NCBI RefSeq assembly: GCF_900184685.1
Contig: NZ_FXXL01000007.1
Coordinates: 992,001-1,056,000 of the forward strand
From: Butyricimonas sp. Marseille-P3923
GTDB taxonomy: Bacteria > Bacteroidota > Bacteroidia > Bacteroidales > Marinifilaceae
Reading direction: 5' to 3'
DNA: 64,000 bases
Made by a program: the position numbers and the translations under genes. Shown here piece after piece: positions 54,449-63,145 of the stretch. Every line of letters starts with the position of its first letter. Within the stretch, counting starts at the first letter, position 1. Below the pieces are notes generated by a model, which saw nothing but the letters and a program-made list of their open reading frames with translations, searched no databases and was not told the origin of the DNA.

Positions 54449-54943
54449 AATTTATAGCAAAAATAATACTTTCGGATGAATATAGAAAGGACGTAGAGTT
54501 TATAAAGTTTATAAGGTTTATAAGGTTTATAAGGTTCATAAAGTTCATTGACCCTGCGGGCGCTTTGCCCACGGCAGCTCACGCTGCCGTTAAGCTTTGT
54601 CCGAAGGACACCCGTGACTTTATAAACTTTATGAACTTTATGAACTTTATAAACCTCATAGACTCTATCTATCTTTATTCTAGCTCAATACCCCCTTCCA
54701 TAAAGCCCTAAAAGCAATCATTTATTTATAAGAAATTAAAAGTTTGGCATACAAATTGACTATATGCATTTGTTAATTTTAAACATTATAATATCTATTA
54801 TCGGATTATTATTTTAACGAGAAAACCTTTTATTGTAACTAATTGTTGATAAAAATGTGAAACCTTCTTGTTAAGAAAACCGTAAAGTATGGGTGTTGAA
54901 ATTAGAATAATTGCATTATTAAACATTAAAATAAAGAAAAGAG
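54449..54943. other. Intergenic region with facing TTTATAAGG-type repeat arms
   Basis: A left arm of GTTTATAAGGTTTATAAGG-like units (about 54498-54547) and a right arm of ACTTTATGAACTTTATGAAC-like units (about 54614-54660) can pair. Between them is a GC-richer stretch with CGGCAGCTCACGCTGCCG, itself a hairpin. The remaining about 280 bases before the transporter gene are AT-rich and should hold its promoter, which I could not assign. Confidence 0.6.
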
Positions 54944-56254
54944 ATGATTTTACAATTAGCTTTCGTTTTAACAGCAATCATCATCGGAGCGCGTCTAGGC
55001 GGTGTCGGGTTGGGTGTTATGGGCGGAATCGGGCTGGGGATTTTAACATTCGTGTTCGGACTGCAACCAACAGCCCCTCCTATTGATGTCATGCTCATGA
55101 TCGTGGCGGTAATATCAGCCGCGGCCGCCATGCAAGCCGCCGGAGGACTCGACTTAATGGTTAAGGTCGCCGAACGCTTACTCAGAAAGAACCCCGCGCA
55201 CGTGACTATTTTAAGTCCGCTCGTGACTTACGCCTTTACATTCATCGCCGGAACAGGACACGTGGCTTACTCCGTGCTCCCGGTTATCGCCGAAGTCGCG
55301 ACAGAAACGAAAATCCGACCGGAACGTCCGCTCGGGATCGCGGTCATCGCATCACAACAGGCTATCACGGCAAGTCCTATCTCGGCTGCCACGGTTGCCT
55401 TACTCGGGCTATTAGCAGGTTTCGATATTACGTTGTTCGATATTCTGAAAATCACGATTCCCGCCACCTTGATCGGTGTGCTTGTAGGGGCATTCTTCTC
55501 CATGCGGGTGGGTAAAGAGCTTGTTGATGACCCGGAATATCAAAAACGTTTGAAAGAAGGTGTATTCACCGATAAGAAATACGAGTTAAAGGACGTGGCC
55601 AACCAAAAGAAGGCAAGTCTATCCGTTCTCGTGTTTATACTCGCTACCGTATTTATCGTACTTTTCGGTTCATTCGACAACTTACGCCCTTCCTTCATGA
55701 TTGACGGGAACCAAGTATTACTGGACATGCCGGCAATCATCGAGATTCTGATGCTGTCTGCCGCGGCACTTATCTTGCTGGTAACCCGCACGGACGGGTT
55801 GAAAGCCGCGCAAGGTTCCGTGTTCGGGGCAGGGATGCAAGCCGTCGTGGCAATCTTCGGTATTGCGTGGATGGGTGATACATTCCTGCAAGGCAATATG
55901 GCTGAATTGAAATCTTCCATCGAAGAAGTCGTAAGACAGATGCCGTGGTTGTTCGGTATAGCCTTGTTCGTCATGTCTATATTACTGTATAGTCAGGCAG
56001 CAACAGTCCGCGCTTTAATGCCTCTCGGGATCGCGTTGGGTATATCGCCTTATATGCTAATCGCCATGTTTCCCGCAGTAAACGGGTATTTCTTTATCCC
56101 GAACTACCCCACCGTGGTTGCCGCCATTAACTTTGACCGGACGGGTACCACCCGCATCGGGAAGTACGTGCTGAACCACTCGTTCATGATGCCCGGACTC
56201 GTTGCCACGGTTGTAGCCGTCGGGCTTGGATTGCTTTTTATTCAGATTTTCTAA
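54944..56254 (+). CDS. Anaerobic C4-dicarboxylate transporter (DcuA/DcuB family)
   Basis: The 436-residue protein has ten or more membrane helices and the Dcu hallmarks GTGHVAYSVLPVIAEVA and ASQQAITASPISAA near residues 105-150. Dcu carriers exchange aspartate, fumarate, malate and succinate across the inner membrane in anaerobic cells. Next come an exported asparaginase and an outer-membrane porin, so here it is likely to import aspartate made from asparagine and export succinate. Whether it is DcuA or DcuB cannot be decided. Confidence 0.93.
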   Translation: MILQLAFVLTAIIIGARLGGVGLGVMGGIGLGILTFVFGLQPTAPPIDVMLMIVAVISAAAAMQAAGGLDLMVKVAERLLRKNPAHVTILSPLVTYAFTFIAGTGHVAYSVLPVIAEVATETKIRPERPLGIAVIASQQAITASPISAATVALLGLLAGFDITLFDILKITIPATLIGVLVGAFFSMRVGKELVDDPEYQKRLKEGVFTDKKYELKDVANQKKASLSVLVFILATVFIVLFGSFDNLRPSFMIDGNQVLLDMPAIIEILMLSAAALILLVTRTDGLKAAQGSVFGAGMQAVVAIFGIAWMGDTFLQGNMAELKSSIEEVVRQMPWLFGIALFVMSILLYSQAATVRALMPLGIALGISPYMLIAMFPAVNGYFFIPNYPTVVAAINFDRTGTTRIGKYVLNHSFMMPGLVATVVAVGLGLLFIQIF

Positions 56255-56288
56255 TAGTCTATATTATAGTAAATTTAAAACACAAGTT

Positions 56289-57350
56289 ATGAAAATGTTT
56301 AGAAATTTAAGTTTGCTGGTAGCCTTGGTGCTATTTTCTGTTGCAACAACGTTTGCACAAAAGTTGCCTAACATACACATATTGGCAACAGGGGGTACTA
56401 TCGCCGGAACAGGTGCCTCTTCTACCGGAACAAATTACACTGCCGGACAAGTAGCTATCGGGACATTGCTTTCAGCCGTTCCCGAAATTCAAAAGATTGC
56501 TAACGTAACCGGGGAACAAATCGTGAAAATCGGTTCTCAGGATATGACGGACGACGTGTGGTTGACTCTTGCCAAGACCATCAACAAATTATTGGCTAGA
56601 AAAGATATTGACGGTATAGTCATCACTCACGGAACCGACACGATGGAAGAAACGGCTTACTTCTTGAATTTGGTAGTGAAAAGCAACAAACCCGTCGTTC
56701 TTGTCGGGGCAATGCGTCCCTCTACCGCCCTCAGCGCGGACGGACCGTTGAATCTTTACAACGCCGTAGTTGTTGCCGGAGCGAAAGAATCCATCGGTAA
56801 AGGCGTACTGGTTGCCATGAACGGACTCGTTATCGGTGCGCAAAGCGTGCTTAAAATGAACACTATCGACGTGCAAACGTTCCAAGCACCGAACTCAGGG
56901 GCTCTCGGCTACATCTACAACGGTAAAGTATTCTATAACCAAGCCACGTTGAAAAAACACACCAGCCAATCCGTGTTCGACGTGACCAACTTGAACGCGC
57001 TTCCGAAAGTAGGTATCGTTTATAGCTACTCCAACATGGAAGGTGATGTTGTTAAAATGATGGCTAACAGCGGTTACAAGGGTATCATTCATGCCGGTTT
57101 GGGTAACGGTAACATTCACAAGAATGTATTCCCGGAACTGATTAATGCGCGGAACAAAGGTATTCTTATCGTTCGTTCCACCCGTGTACCGACAGGTCCT
57201 ACCACCCTTGATGCAGAAGTGGATGACAATCAATACAAGTTCATCGCTTCTCAAGAATTGAACCCCCAAAAGTCCCGTATTTTATTAATGTTAGCGTTGA
57301 CGAAAACCAGTGACTGGAAACAAATCCAACAATACTTCAACGAATACTAA
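56289..57350 (+). CDS. ansB: Type II (exported) L-asparaginase
   Basis: I take the ATG at 56289 (MKMFRNLSLLVALVLFSVATTFAQ), giving 353 residues with a signal peptide; the frame opens upstream inside the transporter gene. The active-site motifs ILATGGTIAGTG and ITHGTDTMEETA and the conserved Lys region VVLVGAMRPS are intact. It hydrolyses asparagine to aspartate and ammonia in the periplasm. The aspartate can enter through the Dcu carrier encoded just before, a pairing also known in other bacteria. Confidence 0.95.
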   Translation: MKMFRNLSLLVALVLFSVATTFAQKLPNIHILATGGTIAGTGASSTGTNYTAGQVAIGTLLSAVPEIQKIANVTGEQIVKIGSQDMTDDVWLTLAKTINKLLARKDIDGIVITHGTDTMEETAYFLNLVVKSNKPVVLVGAMRPSTALSADGPLNLYNAVVVAGAKESIGKGVLVAMNGLVIGAQSVLKMNTIDVQTFQAPNSGALGYIYNGKVFYNQATLKKHTSQSVFDVTNLNALPKVGIVYSYSNMEGDVVKMMANSGYKGIIHAGLGNGNIHKNVFPELINARNKGILIVRSTRVPTGPTTLDAEVDDNQYKFIASQELNPQKSRILLMLALTKTSDWKQIQQYFNEY

Positions 57351-57368
57351 CCAACTGAAAACAATACA

Positions 57369-57410
57369 GGTAGAAGGTCGTAGCCGCGTATAACGACACG
57401 ACCTTCTACC
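57369..57410 (+). terminator. Intercistronic hairpin between asparaginase and porin genes
   Basis: GGTAGAAGGTCGT (57369-57381) and ACGACCTTCTACC (57398-57410) form a perfect 13-bp stem with a 16-base loop. No T run follows, so it more likely stabilises or attenuates the message than ends it. Confidence 0.65.
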
Positions 57411-57425
57411 ATAATAAAGCAGAAC

Positions 57426-58583
57426 ATGAAAAAATTAGCCATATTAATAGTCGTTATGGGGTTCGGCGCGAGTGCATTCGCGCAAAGCTCTCCCAAGGAA
57501 AAAACACTTTTTGAACGAGTAAGCAATGTCGAGAAAAAAATCGACTGGTTCAACTTCTACCTGAATATGCAAGGGTCATTCGACGCCAGCTTCAATTATG
57601 ACAGGAACGGATTGAGCGAAGCAGCTTTCAAGATGCGTCAATTCCGTATCGAGGCAAAAGGTAACATTACCCCGTGGTTGTCCTATCGCTGGCGGCAACG
57701 TTTGAACCGCGGTAATAACGGTAGCGGTACGATTGACAATATGCCGACCTCTATCGATATTGCCGGTATCGGGGTAAAACTAAACGACCAATTCTCTTTC
57801 TTCGCAGGAAAACAATGTGCCGCTTACGGAGGTATTGAATTTGACCTTAATCCTATTGAAATCTACGAGTATAGCGACATGATCGAGAACATGAGCAATT
57901 TCATGACCGGATTGAACATCGCTTACCAAGTTGATGATAATCATCAGATACAATTCCAAATTTTGGATAGCCGTAATAATTCATTTGAAGATACTTACGG
58001 AAAGAACCTTGAAGACGGAAGAGCCCCGTTACTTTATACCATAAACTGGAACGGTAGTTTATTCGACGGTTTCTACAAAACCCGTTGGTCTGCATCCATT
58101 ATGTCCGAAGCAAAAGACAAACAAATGTATTACTACGCGTTAGGTAACGATTTTACCTTCTCCAAGAAAGTAAACGCGTTCGTGGATTTCATGTATTCCG
58201 ACGAGGACATTGACCGCAAAGGTATCATGACCGGTATCGTGGGACTAGAAGATGAACACAACGCTTTCAACGCCAAATACATGTCATTGGTAGCCAAGGT
58301 AAACTATCGTTTCTTACCGAAATGGAACGTTTTCATGAAAGGAATGTATGAAACCGCGTCTATCTTCAAAGCTACCGAAAATGTAGAAAAAGGTAAATAC
58401 CGCACCTCATACGGTTACTTGGCAGGTGTTGAATTCTACCCGATGGAATCCAATTTGCACTTCTTCTGTACTTTCGTGGGACGTAGCTATAACTTCACCG
58501 ATCGCGCTAAAGTACTCGGTCAAAACAACTACAACACGCAAAGAGTAGAAGTCGGGTTTATCTATCAATTACCGATGTTCTGA
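57426..58583 (+). CDS. Outer-membrane porin (OprO/OprP-like beta-barrel)
   Basis: The 385-residue protein has a signal peptide (LAILIVVMGFGASAFAQ), a short coiled-coil start (TLFERVSNVEKKIDWF) and amphipathic strands with aromatic residues through to VGFIYQLPMF, the terminal Phe being typical of outer-membrane barrels. It resembles phosphate-selective porin-like proteins of Bacteroidetes. Given the two genes before it, passage of asparagine, aspartate or dicarboxylates is the likely job; that is an inference from position. A terminator follows. Confidence 0.82.
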   Translation: MKKLAILIVVMGFGASAFAQSSPKEKTLFERVSNVEKKIDWFNFYLNMQGSFDASFNYDRNGLSEAAFKMRQFRIEAKGNITPWLSYRWRQRLNRGNNGSGTIDNMPTSIDIAGIGVKLNDQFSFFAGKQCAAYGGIEFDLNPIEIYEYSDMIENMSNFMTGLNIAYQVDDNHQIQFQILDSRNNSFEDTYGKNLEDGRAPLLYTINWNGSLFDGFYKTRWSASIMSEAKDKQMYYYALGNDFTFSKKVNAFVDFMYSDEDIDRKGIMTGIVGLEDEHNAFNAKYMSLVAKVNYRFLPKWNVFMKGMYETASIFKATENVEKGKYRTSYGYLAGVEFYPMESNLHFFCTFVGRSYNFTDRAKVLGQNNYNTQRVEVGFIYQLPMF

Positions 58584-58606
58584 TACTTTAGTTTATAAAA
58601 AACAAG

Positions 58607-58637
58607 GAGGTGTGTCTGTAACATACCTCTTTTTTTA
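58607..58637 (+). terminator. Intrinsic terminator after the porin gene
   Basis: GAGGTGTGT (58607-58615) and ACATACCTC (58621-58629) form a 9-bp stem with one G-T pair and a 5-base loop, followed by a run of T. Confidence 0.82.
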
Positions 58638-58657
58638 TCCCCTTATCTTCACTTTAT

Positions 58658-58687
58658 TTTGAAATTATTAAAATGGTATTACTTTTG
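58658..58687 (+). promoter_or_regulatory. Promoter of the OmpA-family lipoprotein gene
   Basis: TTTG (58658-58661), an 18-base spacer and TACTTTTG (58680-58687) match the Bacteroidetes consensus. The ATG is at 58732. Confidence 0.68.
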
Positions 58688-58731
58688 CGGAGAAATTAAC
58701 GAGTGAAACCAACATTTCAAATTAAATACAT

Positions 58732-59424
58732 ATGAAAAGGACTAATTTATTCACCATTTTAGCATTGAGCGGAAGTATCATTCTTTCCGGATGCGCTTCC
58801 ATGAGTAACACGGGTAAAGGTGCGGCCATCGGTGCCGGTGGCGGTGCGGCACTTGGCGCGGGCATCGGTGCCTTGGTAGGTAAAGGCAAAGGTGCGGCTA
58901 TCGGTGCAGCCATCGGCGGTGCAGTGGGAGCCGGAACGGGAGCCTTGATCGGGAAGAAGATGGACAAGCAAAAGAAAGAACTGGAAGCTATCGAAGGAGC
59001 AAAAGTAGAAACAGTTACCGATGCCAATGACTTGCAAGCGATCAAGGTAACTTTCGACAACGGTATTCTTTTTGCCACTAATTCCAGCCAATTAAGCAAT
59101 TCATCCCGCGATGCTTTGACGAAATTCGCCAATTCACTCAAAAACTCTCCCGACACGGATGTTACAATCTACGGGCACACGGACAACACGGGTACCCGTG
59201 AAGTAAACGAAAGAGTATCCAAACAACGCGCGGACGCGGTAGCCAACTTCCTCGTGGGCAACGGTATTTCTCGCGCCCGTATCACAACCGAGGGACTTGC
59301 TTTTGACCAACCCGTCGCAGACAACAGTACAGCCGAGGGACGCGCGCAAAACCGCCGGGTGGAAATATACATCACGGCTAACGCCAACATGATTAAACAA
59401 GCAGAAGCAGGAACATTACAATAG
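58732..59424 (+). CDS. OmpA-family lipoprotein with glycine zipper
   Basis: The 230-residue protein has a lipobox (IILSGC, Cys 21), a glycine zipper (GAAIGAGGGAALGAGIGALVG and a second repeat, residues about 30-80) that may insert in the membrane, and an OmpA C-terminal peptidoglycan-binding domain with IYGHTDNTGTREVNERVSKQRADAV and GRAQNRRVEIYI. It should tie the outer membrane to peptidoglycan. It has its own strong promoter and a terminator. Confidence 0.93.
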   Translation: MKRTNLFTILALSGSIILSGCASMSNTGKGAAIGAGGGAALGAGIGALVGKGKGAAIGAAIGGAVGAGTGALIGKKMDKQKKELEAIEGAKVETVTDANDLQAIKVTFDNGILFATNSSQLSNSSRDALTKFANSLKNSPDTDVTIYGHTDNTGTREVNERVSKQRADAVANFLVGNGISRARITTEGLAFDQPVADNSTAEGRAQNRRVEIYITANANMIKQAEAGTLQ

Positions 59425-59444
59425 AAAACTAAAAGATAAAAGTT

Positions 59445-59496
59445 AAAAACTAAAAGTTTGAGATAGCTTGAGGCTACTTCCCAACTTTTAGTTTTT
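59445..59496. terminator. Bidirectional inverted repeat between OmpA and nitrilase genes
   Basis: AAAAACTAAAAGTT (59445-59458) and AACTTTTAGTTTTT (59483-59496) form a perfect 14-bp stem with a 24-base loop. It includes the nitrilase stop codon and ends in T runs on both strands. Confidence 0.75.
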
Positions 59497-60270
59497 ATAA
59501 ATCCTCACCACCTTTATCTCGTCTTTTCCTTCATCACAACGGTCTATCCACTCCCCGTCCGTGCCGACAATTCCCGAATCTCCGGCATAATACAATCCAT
59601 CCGGATCTGTACCCGCGCAATTTACTCCTATCACGTGAGCTTTATTTTCTTTAGCCCTTTCCCGCAACAGCTTCTGCCAGTCTTCCCGACGGGAAGCCGG
59701 CCAATTCGCCACGTATACCGCCACGTTGTACCCCGTCGTGTTCCGGCTCCATTCAGCGAATCGCAAGTCATAACAAATATAAGTGGCTATCTTGAATCCC
59801 TTGTAATCAAAAATAAGTTGCCCTTCTCCCGGCGAGAAAGCTCCTTTTTTAAAACAGTTGTGCTTGTCGTAATACAAACACTTCCCGTCCGGGAAAGCCA
59901 CGATCAACCGATTGTAATACCGATCGCCTTCCGCGAATATCGTCGAACCCATCACCACCGCTTTTTTACTTACCGCCCACTCTTTCAAGTTTTCACGTAT
60001 ATCCCCGTACCAGGCGGCAATCCCGGCTTTCTTATCCCCGCCTCCTTTCTTCATCTCGCAACCCGATGCAAACAACTCCGGGAACACAATTACGTCCGCC
60101 TCGCCACATCTCTCCACCCTCTCCCCGAACGCTTTCAGGTTTCCGTCCACATCACCCCATTGCAAGTGTGCTTGAATAAGGGCAACCCGTAAGGATTGCC
60201 CTCTCTTTGTTCCGGCGTACCCGGATACAACAAAAAACAACACACACATGAAAATCGTCAGTCGCATCAT
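59488..60270 (-). CDS. Exported nitrilase/omega-amidase-like hydrolase
   Basis: The 260-residue protein is a carbon-nitrogen hydrolase with the Glu-Lys-Cys triad in FPELFASG, YDKHNCFKKG and YICYDLRF. It resembles the YafV omega-amidase group. Unusually it starts with a signal peptide (MCVLFFVVSGYAG), so it should act in the periplasm or outside, while most relatives are cytoplasmic. The gene follows the aconitase-family gene by 9 bases, so the two are probably one unit, though no shared pathway is obvious. The end overlaps a bidirectional terminator. Confidence 0.86.
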   Translation of the reverse strand: MMRLTIFMCVLFFVVSGYAGTKRGQSLRVALIQAHLQWGDVDGNLKAFGERVERCGEADVIVFPELFASGCEMKKGGGDKKAGIAAWYGDIRENLKEWAVSKKAVVMGSTIFAEGDRYYNRLIVAFPDGKCLYYDKHNCFKKGAFSPGEGQLIFDYKGFKIATYICYDLRFAEWSRNTTGYNVAVYVANWPASRREDWQKLLRERAKENKAHVIGVNCAGTDPDGLYYAGDSGIVGTDGEWIDRCDEGKDEIKVVRIYKN

Positions 60271-60279
60271 ATCTTTAAA

Positions 60280-62043
60280 TCATGAAAAGGCTTTCGCGAG
60301 TCCGCCTTTTCCGATAATTTCACTAAATTCCTTGTCCATTCTCGGGAGTGGGTATTCTCTGTCATTTAAATACGCCACCCGATTCTCCCAGTCGAATTTC
60401 AATGATTCACCGGAAGTATAGGCATCCGCGATAGCCCAGTCTACCAGAATCAGCAAACCGTGATTAATCGCCATACGATAGAAATCATGGTTTACCGACT
60501 TCACGATAACCAATTTCACCCCGACAGCCACCAACCCCGTGGCGGCGTGTTTCACCAACGGTCCGCGACCGAAGTTCTCCCCGGCTATGATAATATCACC
60601 CGGTTTCGCGTCCGTGGCAAAATTCTTATCCAACCCGGCGAACAGGTAAGGCTTGATCTCCTCCACCTGTTCCAGTGTCAAACGGTACATCAATTTCTCC
60701 GCGAAAATCTGGTTACTCGAGATATTATCCACGTCCGCGTAATTCCATACCCCGTTCACCCTACGATAATCATAGCCGCCCAACATCACCGGCTCAACGG
60801 GTTTTACCTCGTATTTATAACGCGCTCCCTCGAAATGAATCACCGACGAGAGTTCCCCGCGTAAAGCGGTCATGGCAATCGTGGCGGGAGAAGCGATATA
60901 TTTTTCCACGCCGGAGGCATTCGCACCCCCGATATACATGCTGTTCGCCGTCGATATCAAACGACTGTTCCCTGCCGAGGCAACGTGTCCGACACCGAGG
61001 CACGGTCCGCAACTCGAACCCAATACCATCGCACCCGAGTGCACGATCTTGTCAATAATACCTTCCTCTACCGCTTTCAAATAAATATCCCTTGAAGCGG
61101 GTACCACGAACAACTGGAAGCCGTCAGCGATACGCCTCCCGTCAAGAATCATCGACACCAGCCTCAAATCCTCCAAACGTCCCGAGGCACAAGCCCCGAT
61201 CAATCCCTGTTGTATTTTTAAACCCTCCAATTCATCCACGCTTCGAATCTCTCCTTTTCGGGTATTGAATATCAAAGGAAAGACTTTCGCCAAATCAATT
61301 TCTATCGAATGGTCGTACACGGCTCCCTCGTCAGCCCAAACACCTCTCACGGCAGGCTCGTTGAAATAATCCGCCAACGTGTCGTCCGGCGGGAACGCGG
61401 CACTCACCACGCCCATTTCGGTAGACATATTGGCTATCGTCATACGGTCATCTATCGTCAACGACTCCACGCCCTCGCCGTGATATTCTATCGCCTGCCC
61501 GTTCACGTCAAGTTCCCCGAGGACACCTTTAATCCACAGTGCCAAGTCCTTCGCCAGAACACCTTCCGGCAGACGGTTCCTCAACACGATCTTTACCGTT
61601 TCCGGCACACGGAACCACATTTTCCCCGTCTTCCACGACACCGCGGTTTCCGTCTTGTTGATACCCAAGGCAAACGCGTTGAAAGCTCCCGCCGTCGCCG
61701 TGTGCGAATCACACCCGACCACCAGCATGCCCGGTCGCGCCAGCCCCGCCAGTATCTGGTGACCGATCCCGCTATCGCAATCGTAAAAATGTTCAATCCC
61801 CTGTTCCTCCACGAAATCCCGTATCGAGTTATACTCGAACGACAACTCGTGCATCAGCCCGGAGGCTTTCCCGTCCAGCACAATTACCACCCGCGACGGG
61901 TCGTGTACCTTCGTCCCGTGAATCCGCTCGAAAAGGAACCTGACCCTTGCCGAATTATCATGACTCATCACGAGATCCGGTTCCCGAACCACGACACTTC
62001 CTTTTTCCGCGTTTAATATTTTCTCTACAAATGTACGCAACAT
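60280..62043 (-). CDS. Aconitase/isopropylmalate-dehydratase-family hydro-lyase, fused large and small parts
   Basis: The 587-residue protein has the iron-sulfur dehydratase core with the cluster cysteines in GCDSHTATAGAF and SSCGPCLG, and a C-terminal swivel part with GDIIIAGENFGRGPLVKHAA, so large and small subunits are joined in one chain. It is shorter than bacterial AcnA/AcnB and closest in form to fused LeuCD-like or homoaconitase-like enzymes. It would move a hydroxyl group on a tri- or dicarboxylic acid. No leucine or lysine genes are near, and the substrate cannot be told. It heads a unit with the exported nitrilase. Confidence 0.85.
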   Translation of the reverse strand: MLRTFVEKILNAEKGSVVVREPDLVMSHDNSARVRFLFERIHGTKVHDPSRVVIVLDGKASGLMHELSFEYNSIRDFVEEQGIEHFYDCDSGIGHQILAGLARPGMLVVGCDSHTATAGAFNAFALGINKTETAVSWKTGKMWFRVPETVKIVLRNRLPEGVLAKDLALWIKGVLGELDVNGQAIEYHGEGVESLTIDDRMTIANMSTEMGVVSAAFPPDDTLADYFNEPAVRGVWADEGAVYDHSIEIDLAKVFPLIFNTRKGEIRSVDELEGLKIQQGLIGACASGRLEDLRLVSMILDGRRIADGFQLFVVPASRDIYLKAVEEGIIDKIVHSGAMVLGSSCGPCLGVGHVASAGNSRLISTANSMYIGGANASGVEKYIASPATIAMTALRGELSSVIHFEGARYKYEVKPVEPVMLGGYDYRRVNGVWNYADVDNISSNQIFAEKLMYRLTLEQVEEIKPYLFAGLDKNFATDAKPGDIIIAGENFGRGPLVKHAATGLVAVGVKLVIVKSVNHDFYRMAINHGLLILVDWAIADAYTSGESLKFDWENRVAYLNDREYPLPRMDKEFSEIIGKGGLAKAFS

Positions 62044-62128
62044 CGTCTTCGCTTTTAGTTTACCCTTTTATTTGATTTATGATTTCTTGATTTATGATTG
62101 AATGGTTATTTTAATCTAAAATCGTAAA

Positions 62129-62887
62129 TCATAAATCACAGAATCGATTCGCTTCTTTCACCACCGCCTCAACCTTCTTCACGTCGCTGTAATACTGCTC
62201 GTATTCCGGCAATCCCGGCACCCCGCCCATCGACACGTCCGGGTTACGGTACACCATCCGGCTATCCCTGCCGCTCTTGCCGCTCAAATGCACGGCATCC
62301 ACCCCCGCGTCCAGTAACGAACGTGTATTCGCGGCGTTCACCCCGCTTCCCGCCATGACCTGTACGCGTCCGGCTGCCCGTTTTGTTAACGCTCTTATTT
62401 GCTCCAGTCCTTCCGCCACCGTGTTACGCCCTCCCGAGGTCAGCACCCGGTAGCATCCCGCCCGAATCACGTCTTCCAGAGCCTCGTTCAAATCCCGCGT
62501 CATGTCTATCGCCCTGTGGAAAGTAACTTTCAACGGGGCGGCAAGCTCCACCAGTTCACGGGTACGTTCCACGTCCACCGTTCCGTCAGCCTTCAAAATT
62601 CCCAGCACGACACCGTCCGCGCCGCTCTCCTTCACGTGCCGTATCTCCTCTTTCATCAACTCAAATTCTTGCCCGGAATAAAGAAAGTCCCCGCCTCTCG
62701 GGCGAATCATCACGTAAAGTTCTATGGACAACAGTTTCCGTGCCATACGGATTATCCCAGCCGACGGTGTCGTCCCCCCGTCATACATCGCCGCACATAA
62801 CTCCACCCGGTCGGCACCTGCCGTTTGGGCATTCACGCACGATTCCAGTGAAAACGTGCAAACCTCAACCTCGATATTTCTCTTCAT
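62129..62887 (-). CDS. cutC: CutC family protein
   Basis: The 252-residue protein is a TIM-barrel-like CutC: IEVCTFSLESCVNAQTAGADRVELCAAMYDGGTTPS at the N-terminus (here VEVCTFSLESC), MIRPRGGDFLYS, and VTFHRAIDMTRD. It was once linked to copper handling, but its true role is not settled. Cytoplasmic by sequence. A promoter candidate lies at 62928-62959. Confidence 0.95.
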   Translation of the reverse strand: MKRNIEVEVCTFSLESCVNAQTAGADRVELCAAMYDGGTTPSAGIIRMARKLLSIELYVMIRPRGGDFLYSGQEFELMKEEIRHVKESGADGVVLGILKADGTVDVERTRELVELAAPLKVTFHRAIDMTRDLNEALEDVIRAGCYRVLTSGGRNTVAEGLEQIRALTKRAAGRVQVMAGSGVNAANTRSLLDAGVDAVHLSGKSGRDSRMVYRNPDVSMGGVPGLPEYEQYYSDVKKVEAVVKEANRFCDL

Positions 62888-62927
62888 TTCCTTACAATCT
62901 TCTTAACGCGAAATCCGTTTCATAACA

Positions 62928-62959
62928 CGAATATAAAGAAATAATCGACAACCTGCAAA
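62928..62959 (-). promoter_or_regulatory. Candidate cutC promoter
   Basis: On the minus strand TTTG (62956-62959), 20 bases, then TATATTCG (62928-62935), one base off the -7 consensus. Confidence 0.45.
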
Positions 62960-63004
62960 TAATTCAAGAAATTAGTTCTATCAATTCTGTGATTGAATGA
63001 TTAA

Positions 63005-63145
63005 AAGAGTCGCCTTCGGCGAGTTGCAGGTTGCTTTCCCCGCGTTAGGGGCTGTATCCCAGCACCTCCTCTGTTTATAGAGGAGGTGGACGCGAAGCGG
63101 ACGGAGGAGTTCAATCTAAAATCTAAAATTTAAAATCTAAAATCA
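63005..63145. repeat. MITE-like element (second copy) with AATCTAAAAT units
   Basis: CACCTCCTCT (63063-63072) and AGAGGAGGTG (63079-63088) form a perfect 10-bp stem with loop GTTTAT; the loop is the reverse complement of the loop in the element at 42723-42899. The end GGAGGAGTTC (63104-63113) matches the end of that element. AATCTAAAAT-type units follow and run into the DUF6266-like stop region. Confidence 0.6.

Noticed and set aside
61309-62016. 235-codon open frame antisense to the aconitase-family gene
   Set aside because: Its Arg/His-rich product follows from reading a GC-rich gene backwards; no start signal or domain.
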